Assembly (NCBI GenBank): GCA_964531025.1
Contig: CAZHDY010000001.1
Span: 620,001 to 684,000, forward strand
DNA length: 64,000 nt
Reading direction: 5' to 3'
Origin: CALMEC01 sp964531025
Lineage (GTDB): Bacteria > Actinomycetota > Thermoleophilia > Miltoncostaeales > Miltoncostaeaceae
Both the position numbers and the translations under genes were made by a program. The first letter of the stretch is position 1, and the number at the start of each line of letters is the position of its first letter. The notes under the pieces are model-generated. The model was not told where the DNA came from. It ran no database searches and saw nothing but the letters and a program-made list of their open reading frames with translations. Shown here one piece after another: positions 47,280 through 56,298 of this stretch.

Positions 47280-48689
47280 TCACATCGGAGTTCGCTGAGA
47301 GTTCTGGTCGGGGGGCCGGCCCGCGAGAGGAAGACGGACCCGGAAGGTCGTGCCGCTGCCGCCCGGGCTGTCGACGGACACCGAACCACCGTGCGACTCG
47401 GCGATGGCCGCGACGATGGACAGCCCCAGACCGGTCCCACCGCTCGTGCGTGCACGTGAGGGATCCGCACGGAAGAACCGCTCGAAGAGGCGCTCGCGAT
47501 GCTCGGCAGGGATGCCGGGTCCGTCGTCGGCGACCTCGATCACGGCGTCGTCACCCTCCCTCGTGACCGAGACGTCGACCCGCGTTCCCGCCGGGGTGTG
47601 CGTGCCGGCGTTCGTCAGGAGGTTCGTCACGACCTGCCGCAGCCGGACCTCGTCGCCCATCACCTCGATCGGGGCCGGCGCGGTGACCGACACCAGGTGA
47701 TCCGGCGCCACCACGCGGAGATCACCCGCCTGATCCCGAACCACCTCGACGAGGTCGACCGGCGCGTGGTCGAGCGGCCGCCCCTGGTCCAGCCGCGCCA
47801 GCAGGAGGAGGTCGTCCACCAGGACGCCCATCCGCTCGGCCTCGGCCTCGATGCGGCGCATCGCCGTGGCGAGGTCCTCCGGCCGGTCGGCGGCACCGCG
47901 ACGGAAGAGCTCCGCGTAGCCGCGCACCGAGGTCAGCGGGGTCTGGAGCTCGTGCGACGCGTCGGCGACGAACTGCCGTAGTCGCCGTTCGGAGGCCTCG
48001 CGCTCGGCGAACGACCCCTCGATCTGCCCGAGCATGACGTTCAGCGAATGACCGAGGCGGCCGACCTCCGTCGCCGGGTTCTCATCGGCGATGCGCTGGG
48101 AGAGATCGCCCTCCGCGATCGACTCGGCGGTACGTTCGATGTCGGTGAGCGGACGCAGGCCGACCCGGACCAGCGCGTACCCGGCTCCCCCGGCGGCGGC
48201 GAGCGCCACGATCCCCACGAGGACCTCGATCAGGATCAGCCGGTTGAGGGTGTCGTGCACGTCGTCGAGCGGGAGCACGGTGACGTACCGGGCCTCGGTG
48301 AACGCGAGGTCATCCAGTCGTACGTCACGTGCGAAGGCCCGGTACCGCCTCCCCTCGATCCGGATGTTCTGGAACCCGGAACGCAGGTCGAGCGACGTCG
48401 GCATACCGGTCGGCGCGGTACCGACGACGTCACCGTCCATGTCGTAGACCGCGCCGGTGACCCGCTGCCCTCCGGGGCGCCTCGGCGAGCCGACGGGGTC
48501 CGACGGGTATCCCGGGGGCACGTGCACGGATCGCGGGATCGGCGTCTGTCGCAGCTGGGCGTCCACCCGGTCCACGAGGAAGTTCCGGAGGGCACCGTAC
48601 GTGGCCACTCCCGCCACCGTGAGCCCCAGAACGATCAGGGCGAGGGTGACGAGAACGAGACGGACCCGCAGTGAGCGCGGGCTACGCAC
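47280..48689 (-). CDS. Two-component sensor histidine kinase
   Basis: 469 residues from a GTG at 48689. Two membrane helices (about 10-33 and 150-176) flank a sensor domain of about 115 residues. A HAMP domain follows (about 177-230). HisKA has DASHELQTPLTSV with His246. NLLTNAGTHTPAG, ADDGPGIPAEH and GGTGLGLSIVAAI are the ATP-binding N, G1 and G2 boxes. It overlaps the response regulator by 8 nt. The pair resembles MprAB/PrrAB-like actinobacterial systems; the signal is unknown, and the PepSY-like neighbour could be part of sensing. Confidence 0.92.
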   Translation of the reverse strand: MRSPRSLRVRLVLVTLALIVLGLTVAGVATYGALRNFLVDRVDAQLRQTPIPRSVHVPPGYPSDPVGSPRRPGGQRVTGAVYDMDGDVVGTAPTGMPTSLDLRSGFQNIRIEGRRYRAFARDVRLDDLAFTEARYVTVLPLDDVHDTLNRLILIEVLVGIVALAAAGGAGYALVRVGLRPLTDIERTAESIAEGDLSQRIADENPATEVGRLGHSLNVMLGQIEGSFAEREASERRLRQFVADASHELQTPLTSVRGYAELFRRGAADRPEDLATAMRRIEAEAERMGVLVDDLLLLARLDQGRPLDHAPVDLVEVVRDQAGDLRVVAPDHLVSVTAPAPIEVMGDEVRLRQVVTNLLTNAGTHTPAGTRVDVSVTREGDDAVIEVADDGPGIPAEHRERLFERFFRADPSRARTSGGTGLGLSIVAAIAESHGGSVSVDSPGGSGTTFRVRLPLAGRPPDQNSQRTPM

Positions 48690-49380
48690 GGGTTCTCAGG
48701 CTGTAGCCCACACCCCGCACCGTCTGGATGAGCGGCTCCCCGATCACGTCGATCTTCTTTCGCAGGTAGCTGATGTAGGTCTCCACCACGTTCGCGTCAC
48801 CGCCGAAATCGTAGTGCCACACGTGGTCGAGGATCTGGGGCTTCGACAGGACCCGGCCCGCGTTGGTCATGAGGTAGCGCAGCAGATTGAACTCGGTCGG
48901 TGTCAGGTCCACCACGGTTCCCGACCTCCGGACCTCGTGCAGGTCCTCGTCCAGCTCGAGGTCGGCGTAGCTCAGCCGCCGCTGGTCGCCGGCCTCCCCC
49001 TTCGTCCGGCGCAGGACCGCACGGACGCGCGCGATGACCTCCTCCAGGCTGAAGGGCTTGGTGACGTAGTCGTCGGCACCGATGGTGAGCCCGCGGACCC
49101 GATCCTCCGTCTCGCGTCGCGCGGTGAGGAAGACGACCGGCAACCGCCCGGGTCCGTCGGGCAGACGACGCTGCACCTCGAAGCCGTCGAGGTCAGGAAG
49201 CATCACGTCCAACAGCAGGAGGTCGGGTCGGAACGACTCCACCTTCGAGAGCGCACCACGCCCCGAGTCGCTCGAATCCACCTCGAAGCCCTCGTAGCGC
49301 AGCGCGGTGCACAGGAGCTGCGTGATGCTCTCCTCGTCGTCCACCACCAGCACGCGCCCCTCGGTCTGCTCGGTCCCCAT
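48682..49380 (-). CDS. OmpR-family response regulator
   Basis: 232 residues. Receiver domain: acidic pair Asp14-Asp15, phospho-acceptor Asp58 (LLLLDVMLPDLDG), Lys108 (VTKPF). The winged helix includes DLTPTEFNLLRYLMTNAGRV and ETYISYLRKKID, and it ends TVRGVGYSLRTRA. First gene of the operon with the kinase at 47280; the 8-nt overlap with it indicates translational coupling. Confidence 0.95.
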   Translation of the reverse strand: MGTEQTEGRVLVVDDEESITQLLCTALRYEGFEVDSSDSGRGALSKVESFRPDLLLLDVMLPDLDGFEVQRRLPDGPGRLPVVFLTARRETEDRVRGLTIGADDYVTKPFSLEEVIARVRAVLRRTKGEAGDQRRLSYADLELDEDLHEVRRSGTVVDLTPTEFNLLRYLMTNAGRVLSKPQILDHVWHYDFGGDANVVETYISYLRKKIDVIGEPLIQTVRGVGYSLRTRA

Positions 49381-49647
49381 CGGTCACCCCCCGTTGTGTC
49401 GTGGCGTCGAGACTAGTCCGCCTCTCTGAGATTTTCCTGTGAGAACTCTGTGCGGACCCGCAATGCGCCGACGGCGGACACCCGTCGCGTATCAGACCGT
49501 GACGAAGATCACCGCATGGTGACGCGATGGACCCCGGTCCCGAGCAACCGCGCGCGCGCCGTGATACACACAGCTTTCCCGCCGTGTTCACCCGGTCGCG
49601 TGGTCTGTGAGGCAAGCCACGTCACCATGACATTTATGATGGAGCCC

Positions 49648-50331
49648 ATGGCACGCACACCGAAGTACTCAGTTACCGTCGATACGGTGCTTTTCACCAT
49701 CGCCGATGGCCCACTCGAAACCCTCGTCGTCCGCCGAAAGGCGGAGCCCTTCAAGGGACGACTCGCGCTTCCCGGCGGGTTCGTCGAGGAGAAAGAGGAT
49801 CTGCTCGCCGCCGCGAAACGCGAGCTCACCGAGGAGACCGGCATCGCGCCGCGTGGGATCACCTTCCACGAGCTCGGCGCGTACGGCAAGCCCAAGCGCG
49901 ATCCCCGAGGACGGACGGTGTCCATTGTTTTCGTCGGGCTCACCAACGGTCATCCCAAGACGAACGCCGGGTCCGATGCGGCGGCCGCCGAGTGGGTGTC
50001 GACGCAGGAGCTTCTGAAGTCGCCGCGCAAGCTGGCATTCGACCACCACCGCATCATCGGTGACGCGCTGGAGGATCTCGCGACCCGCGTGGAGCACTCC
50101 ACCGTCATCACCCAGCTCTGCCCGAAGGACTTCACGATCAGTCAGCTTCGCCAGGCGTACGAGACGATCTGGGACACCGAGCTGGACCCGCGGAACTTCC
50201 ACCGCAAGATCCTCTCCACGGAGGACCTGGTCGTCGACACCGGCGAGCGGATCCACCACGGCGGCCGCCCGGCCCGGCTGTACCGTGCTGGCAAGGCCGA
50301 GCGTCTGCACCCGGCTCTGGTCCGTTCCTAA
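49648..50331 (+). CDS. NrtR-like regulator: NUDIX domain plus winged helix
   Basis: 227 residues from the ATG at 49648; ATGs at 49627-49639 are alternatives. The NUDIX domain has an intact Nudix box at residues 44-66 (GFVEEKEDLLAAAKRELTEE then TGI). The C-terminal winged helix (FTISQLRQAYETIWDTELDP, RNFHRKILSTEDLVV, RPARLYRAG) is characteristic of NrtR, the ADP-ribose-sensing repressor of NAD genes. No NAD gene is beside it. The intact box means hydrolase activity may be retained. The TAA stop overlaps a repeat-end remnant. Confidence 0.85.
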   Translation: MARTPKYSVTVDTVLFTIADGPLETLVVRRKAEPFKGRLALPGGFVEEKEDLLAAAKRELTEETGIAPRGITFHELGAYGKPKRDPRGRTVSIVFVGLTNGHPKTNAGSDAAAAEWVSTQELLKSPRKLAFDHHRIIGDALEDLATRVEHSTVITQLCPKDFTISQLRQAYETIWDTELDPRNFHRKILSTEDLVVDTGERIHHGGRPARLYRAGKAERLHPALVRS

Positions 50332-50361
50332 ATGGATGACTCCCTCTAGATGAGTAGCTCC
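50329..50361. repeat. Two tandem end-remnants of the dispersed repeat
   Basis: CTAAATGGATGACTCC begins at 50328 and CTAGATGAGTAGCTCC at 50346. Each resembles the left end CTAGATGGTTGATTCC (about 13 and 12 of 16 positions). The first overlaps the stop codon of the NUDIX gene, as the full copies do elsewhere. Confidence 0.5.
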
Positions 50362-50378
50362 GGGTCAGGACGGCGAGT

Positions 50379-51272
50379 TTGACCCACCCATCCTTCGCCG
50401 ACGAGCCGCCTCCCCAACGAGGCGGCTCCCGTCGGGGCTCCCCCGCACTCGCAGTGCTCGCCGTCGTCGTCGGTTTCCTCATCCTCACGGTGGGGCTCGT
50501 CATGCTGTTCGCCCGGTCCCAGATCCTCAGCGAGGAGGGCCTGCGCGACCGTTCGCTGACCGCGCTCGACGACCCGGCGGTCCGGGAGCGCCTCTCGGAC
50601 ATGATCACCGTCCAGGTGCGGGACCGCATCCCGGAACGGGCGCGCGCGCAGGTGACCGGCGACATGGTCTCGCAGGCCGTCGACCGGGCGATCGAGCAGC
50701 CGACGTTCCGCACCGCCTTCGGAGCCGCGGTCAAGGGGGCCCGCCGGCTTCTGGTGGATCACAACCGATCCGAGATCCGTCTCCCGCTCGGCGAGATCGC
50801 CGATGTACTCACGCCACGGCTGGCGCAGATCGATCCGCAGATCGCGGCCCAGACGGGGGAGCTCCTGCGCGGTGACTCGATCCTGATCGTCCGCAACGAC
50901 GATCTGGAAACCGTCGCGCGAACGATCCAGCTCGCCGAGGTCCTCGGGATCCTGCTCCCGATCGTCGCGGCGCTCTGCTTCGTGCTCGCGTTCCTCGTCG
51001 CACGCCGACGCACCAACATCGTCACCGGGATCGGGGTCGCCGTGCTCGCCGCGGGGATCGTCATCGTGATCGCCGGGTACGTCGGCCGACGCGCCGTGAC
51101 ATCGATGGCCAGCGACACCGACAGTGATATCGCCGAGGCCGTGTGGTCTGCCTTCGCGGGCTCGCTCTCCACGTGGGGGATCGTCACCGCCGTCGCCGGC
51201 GGCGTGATCCTGCTGGCGGGACTCGTCACCGCACTCGTTTCAGGACGCAACCGCTACCTCGCCCGCACCTGA
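50379..51272 (+). CDS. Putative membrane protein with long extracytoplasmic domain
   Basis: 297 residues from a TTG at 50379 with AGGA upstream. A cytoplasmic Pro/Arg start, then helix 1 (about 24-46), an outside domain of about 140 residues with helices (VRERLSDMITVQVRDRIPER), and three further helices (about 188-208, 213-233 and 262-285). No family recognised, although the layout recalls actinobacterial proteins annotated only as membrane proteins. Followed by a strong terminator. Confidence 0.7.
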   Translation: MTHPSFADEPPPQRGGSRRGSPALAVLAVVVGFLILTVGLVMLFARSQILSEEGLRDRSLTALDDPAVRERLSDMITVQVRDRIPERARAQVTGDMVSQAVDRAIEQPTFRTAFGAAVKGARRLLVDHNRSEIRLPLGEIADVLTPRLAQIDPQIAAQTGELLRGDSILIVRNDDLETVARTIQLAEVLGILLPIVAALCFVLAFLVARRRTNIVTGIGVAVLAAGIVIVIAGYVGRRAVTSMASDTDSDIAEAVWSAFAGSLSTWGIVTAVAGGVILLAGLVTALVSGRNRYLART

Positions 51273-51331
51273 CGCGACCTTCGCGACGATCGTCGTGGAA
51301 CGTGTCACCTTCGTCGCGGATGTCATCCACG

Positions 51332-51364
51332 TGGCAGCCCGGGTGCCAGGCACCCGGGCTGCCA
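51332..51364 (+). terminator. Perfect hairpin after the membrane protein gene
   Basis: TGGCAGCCCGGGTGC and its perfect complement pair around a 3-nt loop, 60 nt after the stop and before the copper operon. Confidence 0.7.
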
Positions 51365-51494
51365 TCTCCCCGCACGGGTTCGGATGTTTCACGTGAAACT
51401 CACACTTCCGTGACGTCGCGTCCACGACGGCGCCACGAACGTCGCGGAAGTCGTTGCGTCTGCGCCGTTCCCGGGCGACACCCTCCTTGCGATT

Positions 51495-51515
51495 TATACC
51501 CTAGGGGGGTAGGGT
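51495..51515. promoter_or_regulatory. CsoR operator
   Basis: TATACCCTAGGGGGGTAGGG, with CCCTA/TAGGG arms and a G-rich centre, is the typical copper-CsoR site. It overlaps a TATACC that could serve as -10 and lies just upstream of the csoR start, so csoR represses itself and the operon behind it. Confidence 0.83.
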
Positions 51516-51522
51516 GTTGTTC

Positions 51523-51819
51523 ATGGACGAAATGGATCACCACGGCTATCACCACGCCAAGGACGACTACCTGCGCCGCCTCAAGCGGATCGAGGGACAG
51601 GCACGTGGCCTTCAGCGCATGGTCGAAGAGGACAAGTACTGCATCGACATTCTCACGCAGGTCTCCGCGATGACCCGGGCCCTCCAATCACTGGCCCTCG
51701 GCCTCCTGGACGACCACATCGCCCATTGCGTGACCGACGCCGTGAAGCAGGGCGGTCCCGAGGCAGAGACCAAGCTGGAGGAGGCATCGGCCGCCATCGC
51801 CCGCCTCGTCCGGTCCTGA
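51523..51819 (+). CDS. csoR: Copper-sensing repressor CsoR
   Basis: 98 residues from the ATG at 51523. The Cu(I) ligands Cys40, His65 and Cys69 (EDKYCIDILTQ, DDHIAHCV) are all present. RRLKRIEGQARGLQRM is the DNA-binding helix. The N-terminus is His-rich (MDHHGYHHAKDD), as in many CsoR proteins. Copper binding releases the operator at 51495. First gene of csoR-copZ-(secreted protein)-copA. Confidence 0.95.
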   Translation: MDEMDHHGYHHAKDDYLRRLKRIEGQARGLQRMVEEDKYCIDILTQVSAMTRALQSLALGLLDDHIAHCVTDAVKQGGPEAETKLEEASAAIARLVRS

Positions 51820-51884
51820 CGACACACGAACCCAGACGCCCCGCGGCACCGGCCGGCGCCGAGCCACGAGAGAAGGAGCCAGAC

Positions 51885-52097
51885 ATGAAGACCGTCGAGT
51901 ACCAGGTGACCGGAATGACCTGCGGCCACTGCGAGATGTCCGTCCGGGAAGAGGTCGGCGAGATCGTGGGAGTCGACGAGATCCAGGTGAGCGCCGAGAC
52001 CGGCAGGCTGGTGGTCGTGGCGGGTGACGACGTGACCGACGACGACGTCCTGGCGGCGGTCGAAGAGGCCGGATACACGGCGGTACGCGTCGCGTGA
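51885..52097 (+). CDS. copZ: Copper chaperone CopZ (heavy-metal-associated domain)
   Basis: 70 residues from the ATG at 51885 with GAAGGAG 6 nt upstream. VTGMTCGHCEMSVREEV is the CxxC metal site of the HMA fold. It carries Cu(I) to the CopA ATPase. The stop overlaps the next start (GTGA). Confidence 0.95.
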   Translation: MKTVEYQVTGMTCGHCEMSVREEVGEIVGVDEIQVSAETGRLVVVAGDDVTDDDVLAAVEEAGYTAVRVA

Positions 52098-53083
52098 ACG
52101 CACCGCTCCGGCTGACCCTCTACGGACTCGGCGTCCTCGCCGCATTCGGCATCGCCTACGCGGTCGCGGATCGCGTGGTGTCGGAGGACACGGTCGCCCG
52201 GTGGGAGGCGCGCAGCCAGGAGAACTCCCACACCGGCGGCCACGACGCCGGAGACGACCAGGCGGATCGCGGAGCGGATGTCCCCGGTGTTTCGATATCC
52301 GGTGGCGGCTTCCAGCTCTCGCCGATCGGGGCACCCGGGTCGGTCGGTGAGGCCGGCGACCTGTCATTCCGGATCGTCGACGACGGCGCCCGGCCGCTGA
52401 CGACGTTCCGCACGTCACACGAGAAGGATCTCCACCTGATCGTGGTGCGATCCGACGGCTCCCACTTCCGCCACGTCCACCCCACCCTCGACCGGACGAC
52501 GGGAACGTGGGCGATTCCCTGGCGCTGGACCGCCGCCGGCACCTACCGTGTGTACGCCGACTTCGTCCCGGGCGGCGCCGGGGATCCGGACGGGGTCACG
52601 CTCACCCGCACCGTGGACGTCGCAGGACCGTTCCAACCGTCACACCCCTCCGCACCGGTCGCCCACGACCATGTGGACGACCTCGACGTGACGCTCCACG
52701 GCGACCTGGTCGCCGGATCCAGCCGCGATCTCGTCGTCGCGGTCACTCGGGCCGGCACGCCGGTCACGACGCTCGAGCCGTACCTCGGGGCCTACGGCCA
52801 TCTCGTCGCCCTGCGACAGGGTGACCTCGCGTACCTGCACGTCCACCCCACGGGCGACACCCCGAAATCCGATGAGCGATCCGGTCCGACGGTCACCTTC
52901 GCCGCACAGGCACCGACCCCCGGCCGCTACCTGCTGTATCTCGACCTCAAGGTCGACGGCCGGGTACGCACAGCCACATTCGTCGTCGACGCGATCCCGG
53001 CGAACGAGGCTCCGCCGTCATCCGGGTCCGGCGGGCACGGATCGCACGACGACTCGCACGGATCCCACGGAGACACTCCATGA
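52094..53083 (+). CDS. Membrane-anchored His-rich protein of the copper operon
   Basis: 329 residues from a GTG. One N-terminal helix (about 7-24) anchors it, and the rest is outside. Two strand-rich halves each contain HVHP segments (FRHVHPTLDRTTG and AYLHVHPTGDTPK) and paired His/Asp stretches. The C-terminus is His/Ser/Gly-rich (GSGGHGSHDDSHGSHGDTP), a likely metal-binding tail. Proteins of this kind are regularly found between copZ and copA in actinobacteria, without an assigned activity. A copper-binding or copper-transfer role outside the membrane is inferred. Confidence 0.78.
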   Translation: MNAPLRLTLYGLGVLAAFGIAYAVADRVVSEDTVARWEARSQENSHTGGHDAGDDQADRGADVPGVSISGGGFQLSPIGAPGSVGEAGDLSFRIVDDGARPLTTFRTSHEKDLHLIVVRSDGSHFRHVHPTLDRTTGTWAIPWRWTAAGTYRVYADFVPGGAGDPDGVTLTRTVDVAGPFQPSHPSAPVAHDHVDDLDVTLHGDLVAGSSRDLVVAVTRAGTPVTTLEPYLGAYGHLVALRQGDLAYLHVHPTGDTPKSDERSGPTVTFAAQAPTPGRYLLYLDLKVDGRVRTATFVVDAIPANEAPPSSGSGGHGSHDDSHGSHGDTP

Positions 53084-55332
53084 CCACCACCTCACCGGAT
53101 CACGATCGCTCGAGCGTCGAGTTGGAGATCGGCGGGATGACGTGCGCGTCGTGCGCCAACCGCATCGAACGGAAGCTCAACAAGCTCGACGGGGTCACCG
53201 CGACGGTCAACTACGCCACCGAAAAGGCGAAGGTCACCTATCCGGAGGGGCTCGACCCCGAACTGCTCGTGTCCGAGGTCGAGAAGTCCGGCTACACGGC
53301 CGCCCTCCCCCGGCCTGAGCGGGTCGACGCGGACCCCGATGGCGACGCAGACCCCGAGCTCACCTCCCTCCGCCACCGGCTCATCACATCCATCGTCCTG
53401 ACGGTTCCGGTGATCGCGATGGCGATGGTCCCCGCCCTCCAGTTCACGAACTGGCAATGGGCATCGCTCGCCCTGGCCTCGCCCGTGATCGTGTGGGCCG
53501 CCTGGCCGTTCCATCGCGCGGCCTGGATGAACCTGCGGCACGGCACCGCCACGATGGACACGCTCATCTCGATGGGAACGTCGGCCGCCTTCCTGTGGTC
53601 GCTCTACGCCCTCTTTTTCGGCACCGCGGGCGAGCCCGGTATGAAGCACGCGTTCGACCTCACCATCGCACCGTCGGACGGAGCCGCGAACATCTACCTG
53701 GAGGTCGGGGCCGGCGTCACGATGTTCATCCTGGCCGGCCGCTACTTCGAGAAGCGGTCCAAGCGTCGGGCCGGTGCCGCTCTCCGCGCCCTGCTGCAGC
53801 TGGGGGCGAAGGACGTCGCGGTCATCCGGAACGGCGCCGAGATCAAGGTCCCGATCGAGGATCTCGCCGTCGGCGACGAGTTCGTCGTTCGCCCCGGCGA
53901 TAAGATCGCCACCGACGGCGTCGTCATCTCGGGGACGTCCGCGGTCGACGCCTCGATGCTGACCGGCGAATCCGTGCCGGTGGAGGTCTCGCCGGGCACC
54001 GCGGTCACCGGCGCCACGGTCAACGCCGGCGGACGCCTGGTGGTACGCGCGACGCGCATCGGCTCGGACACCCAGCTCGCGCAGATGGCGACGCTCGTCG
54101 AGGAGGCCCAGACCGGCAAGGCCGAGGTCCAGCGCCTGGCCGATCGCATCTCCGGGGTGTTCGTCCCCGTCGCGATCGCCATCGCGGTCATCACGCTGGG
54201 CGCGTGGCTGGGTGCGGGATTCTCCACCTCCGCCGCGTTCACCGCCGCCGTGGCGGTCCTCGTCATCGCCTGCCCCTGCGCGCTCGGACTGGCCACGCCG
54301 ACCGCCCTTCTGGTCGGCACGGGCCGCGGCGCCCAGATGGGCATCCTGATCCGGGGACCGGAGGTGCTCGAATCCACACGGAAGATCGACACGATCGTGC
54401 TCGACAAGACGGGCACGGTGACCGAGGGACGCATGACCGTGGTCGACGTGATCACCGAGCCCGGGACCGACCGCGCGGAGTTTCTCCGTCTCGTCGGGGC
54501 GTTGGAGGACGCATCCGAGCACCCCATCGCCCAGGCCGTCGCGACGACCGCCACCGCCGAGGTCGGAACCCTGCCCACTCCCGAGGACTTCGCCAACGTG
54601 GAGGGCAAGGGCGTGCAGGGGATCGTCGACGGGCACGCCGTCGTGATCGGTCGCGAGTCGTTCCTCACCGAGTGGTCCCTGTCGCTCAGCCGGGAGGTCC
54701 GCGCGAGGAAGGCCCACGCCGAAGGCGAGGGGAAGACCGTCGTGGTCGCCGGCTGGGACGGCGTGGCACGCGGGATCGTCGTGGTGGCCGACACCGTCAA
54801 ACCGACCAGCACACGCGCCATCGCCGAGCTGCGCGACCTGGGCCTCACACCGATCCTCCTCACCGGTGACAACACCGCCGTCGCGGAGCGGATCGCCCAC
54901 CAGGTGGGCATCTCGCGCGTGGAGGCAGAGGTCCTGCCCGGCGAGAAGGTCGACGTCGTACGAGACCTCCAGACGAAGGGCCGTACCGTAGCCATGGTGG
55001 GTGATGGCGTCAACGATGCGCCGGCGCTGGCCCAGGCCGACCTGGGGCTCTCGATGGGCACCGGGACCGACGTCGCCATCGAGGCATCCGACATCACCCT
55101 CGTCCGTGGTGACCTTCGTGGTGCGGTCGATGCGATCCGACTGTCCCGGAAGACCCTGGGCACGATCCGGACGAACCTGTTCTGGGCGTTCGCGTACAAC
55201 GTCGCGGCCATCCCGCTCGCCGCGTTCGGGCTCCTCAACCCCATGCTCGCCGGAGCGGCCATGGCGCTGTCGAGCGTGTTCGTCGTCTCCAACAGCCTGC
55301 GGCTCCGCCGGTTCCGGAGCGTCACGGCCTAA
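53080..55332 (+). CDS. copA: Copper-translocating P-type ATPase
   Basis: 750 residues. The N-terminal HMA domain has GGMTCASCANRIE (Cys22, Cys25). Eight membrane helices include the CPC site (IACPCALGLATP, Cys398/Cys400). TGESVPVEV is in the actuator domain. DKTGTVTEG gives the phosphorylated Asp442. SEHPIAQAV is the P1B HP motif, and GDGVNDAPALAQ is the hinge. It pumps Cu(I) out of the cytoplasm. The start overlaps the previous stop (ATGA). Last gene of the CsoR-controlled operon. Confidence 0.96.
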   Translation: MTTTSPDHDRSSVELEIGGMTCASCANRIERKLNKLDGVTATVNYATEKAKVTYPEGLDPELLVSEVEKSGYTAALPRPERVDADPDGDADPELTSLRHRLITSIVLTVPVIAMAMVPALQFTNWQWASLALASPVIVWAAWPFHRAAWMNLRHGTATMDTLISMGTSAAFLWSLYALFFGTAGEPGMKHAFDLTIAPSDGAANIYLEVGAGVTMFILAGRYFEKRSKRRAGAALRALLQLGAKDVAVIRNGAEIKVPIEDLAVGDEFVVRPGDKIATDGVVISGTSAVDASMLTGESVPVEVSPGTAVTGATVNAGGRLVVRATRIGSDTQLAQMATLVEEAQTGKAEVQRLADRISGVFVPVAIAIAVITLGAWLGAGFSTSAAFTAAVAVLVIACPCALGLATPTALLVGTGRGAQMGILIRGPEVLESTRKIDTIVLDKTGTVTEGRMTVVDVITEPGTDRAEFLRLVGALEDASEHPIAQAVATTATAEVGTLPTPEDFANVEGKGVQGIVDGHAVVIGRESFLTEWSLSLSREVRARKAHAEGEGKTVVVAGWDGVARGIVVVADTVKPTSTRAIAELRDLGLTPILLTGDNTAVAERIAHQVGISRVEAEVLPGEKVDVVRDLQTKGRTVAMVGDGVNDAPALAQADLGLSMGTGTDVAIEASDITLVRGDLRGAVDAIRLSRKTLGTIRTNLFWAFAYNVAAIPLAAFGLLNPMLAGAAMALSSVFVVSNSLRLRRFRSVTA

Positions 55333-55414
55333 CTCACCCCCACACGGTTGGGGGGTCGGCACCGTCTGCCGATAGACACCGCGACGGATGTGACCAACCC
55401 ACGGAGGGGTCGGT

Positions 55415-56185
55415 ATGACGGGCGCACGGATGCGCATCGCAACAACGGTGTACGCGCTGGTCGCTCTCCTCGGCATGGCGGGTGTCGCGGCAGCCGGACC
55501 GATCCCGCTGAACGAGGTCCGTGGGGCTGCAACGGTCTCGCACGCGAAGTCGCTTCCGAGTGACGAGGGGACGTGGACCGCCACGATGCGCCGGAAGACC
55601 GTCGCACGCGCCGAACCCTCCGCGTCCGGCCGCGTGGTCGCCCGCCTCGACCGACGCGGTGCCAACAGTCGTCGCCACACGGTCATGGCGACCGGGGCCT
55701 ACCGTGACGCGCGCGGCACCGAATGGGTGCGCGTGCAGCTCATCTCACGGCCGAACGAGAGCACCGGCTGGGTGCGCGCCCGCGACGTCGCGGTGCGGCG
55801 ATCGGCGCTTCGGATCGAGGTCCACCTCACGTCGCAGCGGCTCGTCCTGCTGCACGGTGACGCCCCGATCCGGGCCTTCCCCGCCGGGATCGGCCGCGGC
55901 GCCACCCCCACCCCGACCGGGACGTTCGCCGTATGGGACGTCTGGCGTACCCCCGCCGAGCAGCGTGGCGTCTACGGCAGCCACGTCATCGCACTGAACG
56001 CGCACTCCCGCGTCCTGGACTCGTTCATGGGAGGCGAGGCGCGCATCGGTATCCACGGCGGCGGAAGCATCGGCCGGGTCGGACGACCGTCGAGCAACGG
56101 ATGCGTGATCCTCGCGCCGGACGCCCTCGCCTACGTGGCGAAGCACGTCGGCGGCGGCACCGAGGTGACGATCACGGACGACTGA
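55415..56185 (+). CDS. L,D-transpeptidase (YkuD) with N-terminal SH3-like domain
   Basis: 256 residues. Signal peptide to about residue 27. Residues about 55-130 resemble a bacterial SH3 domain (RAEPSASGRVVARLD, NESTGWVRARDVA). The YkuD domain has IGIHGGGSIGRVG (His214) and PSSNGCVILAP (catalytic Cys230). It forms 3-3 cross-links in peptidoglycan or attaches proteins to it. GGAGGGG precedes the ATG. Not obviously linked to copper, although in some bacteria copper inhibits these enzymes. Confidence 0.9.
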   Translation: MTGARMRIATTVYALVALLGMAGVAAAGPIPLNEVRGAATVSHAKSLPSDEGTWTATMRRKTVARAEPSASGRVVARLDRRGANSRRHTVMATGAYRDARGTEWVRVQLISRPNESTGWVRARDVAVRRSALRIEVHLTSQRLVLLHGDAPIRAFPAGIGRGATPTPTGTFAVWDVWRTPAEQRGVYGSHVIALNAHSRVLDSFMGGEARIGIHGGGSIGRVGRPSSNGCVILAPDALAYVAKHVGGGTEVTITDD

Positions 56186-56272
56186 TACACCGCTGACCCG
56201 GGGTCGATGAAGGAGACGTCCCCGTTCTTCGTGTCCGCCTGAGGACACGGACCACGACCCCGTTTCCCGACC

Positions 56273-56298
56273 ATCTGTATATTCTCCACTATGCAGAT
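56273..56298. promoter_or_regulatory. Inverted repeat spanning the start codon of the sulfonate operon
   Basis: ATCTGTATA and TATGCAGAT are complementary at 8 of 9 positions, with 8 nt between. The ATG of the permease gene lies within the right arm. TATATT within the site could be a -10 element, giving a leaderless message. A repressor bound here would block transcription and the start. Confidence 0.55.
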
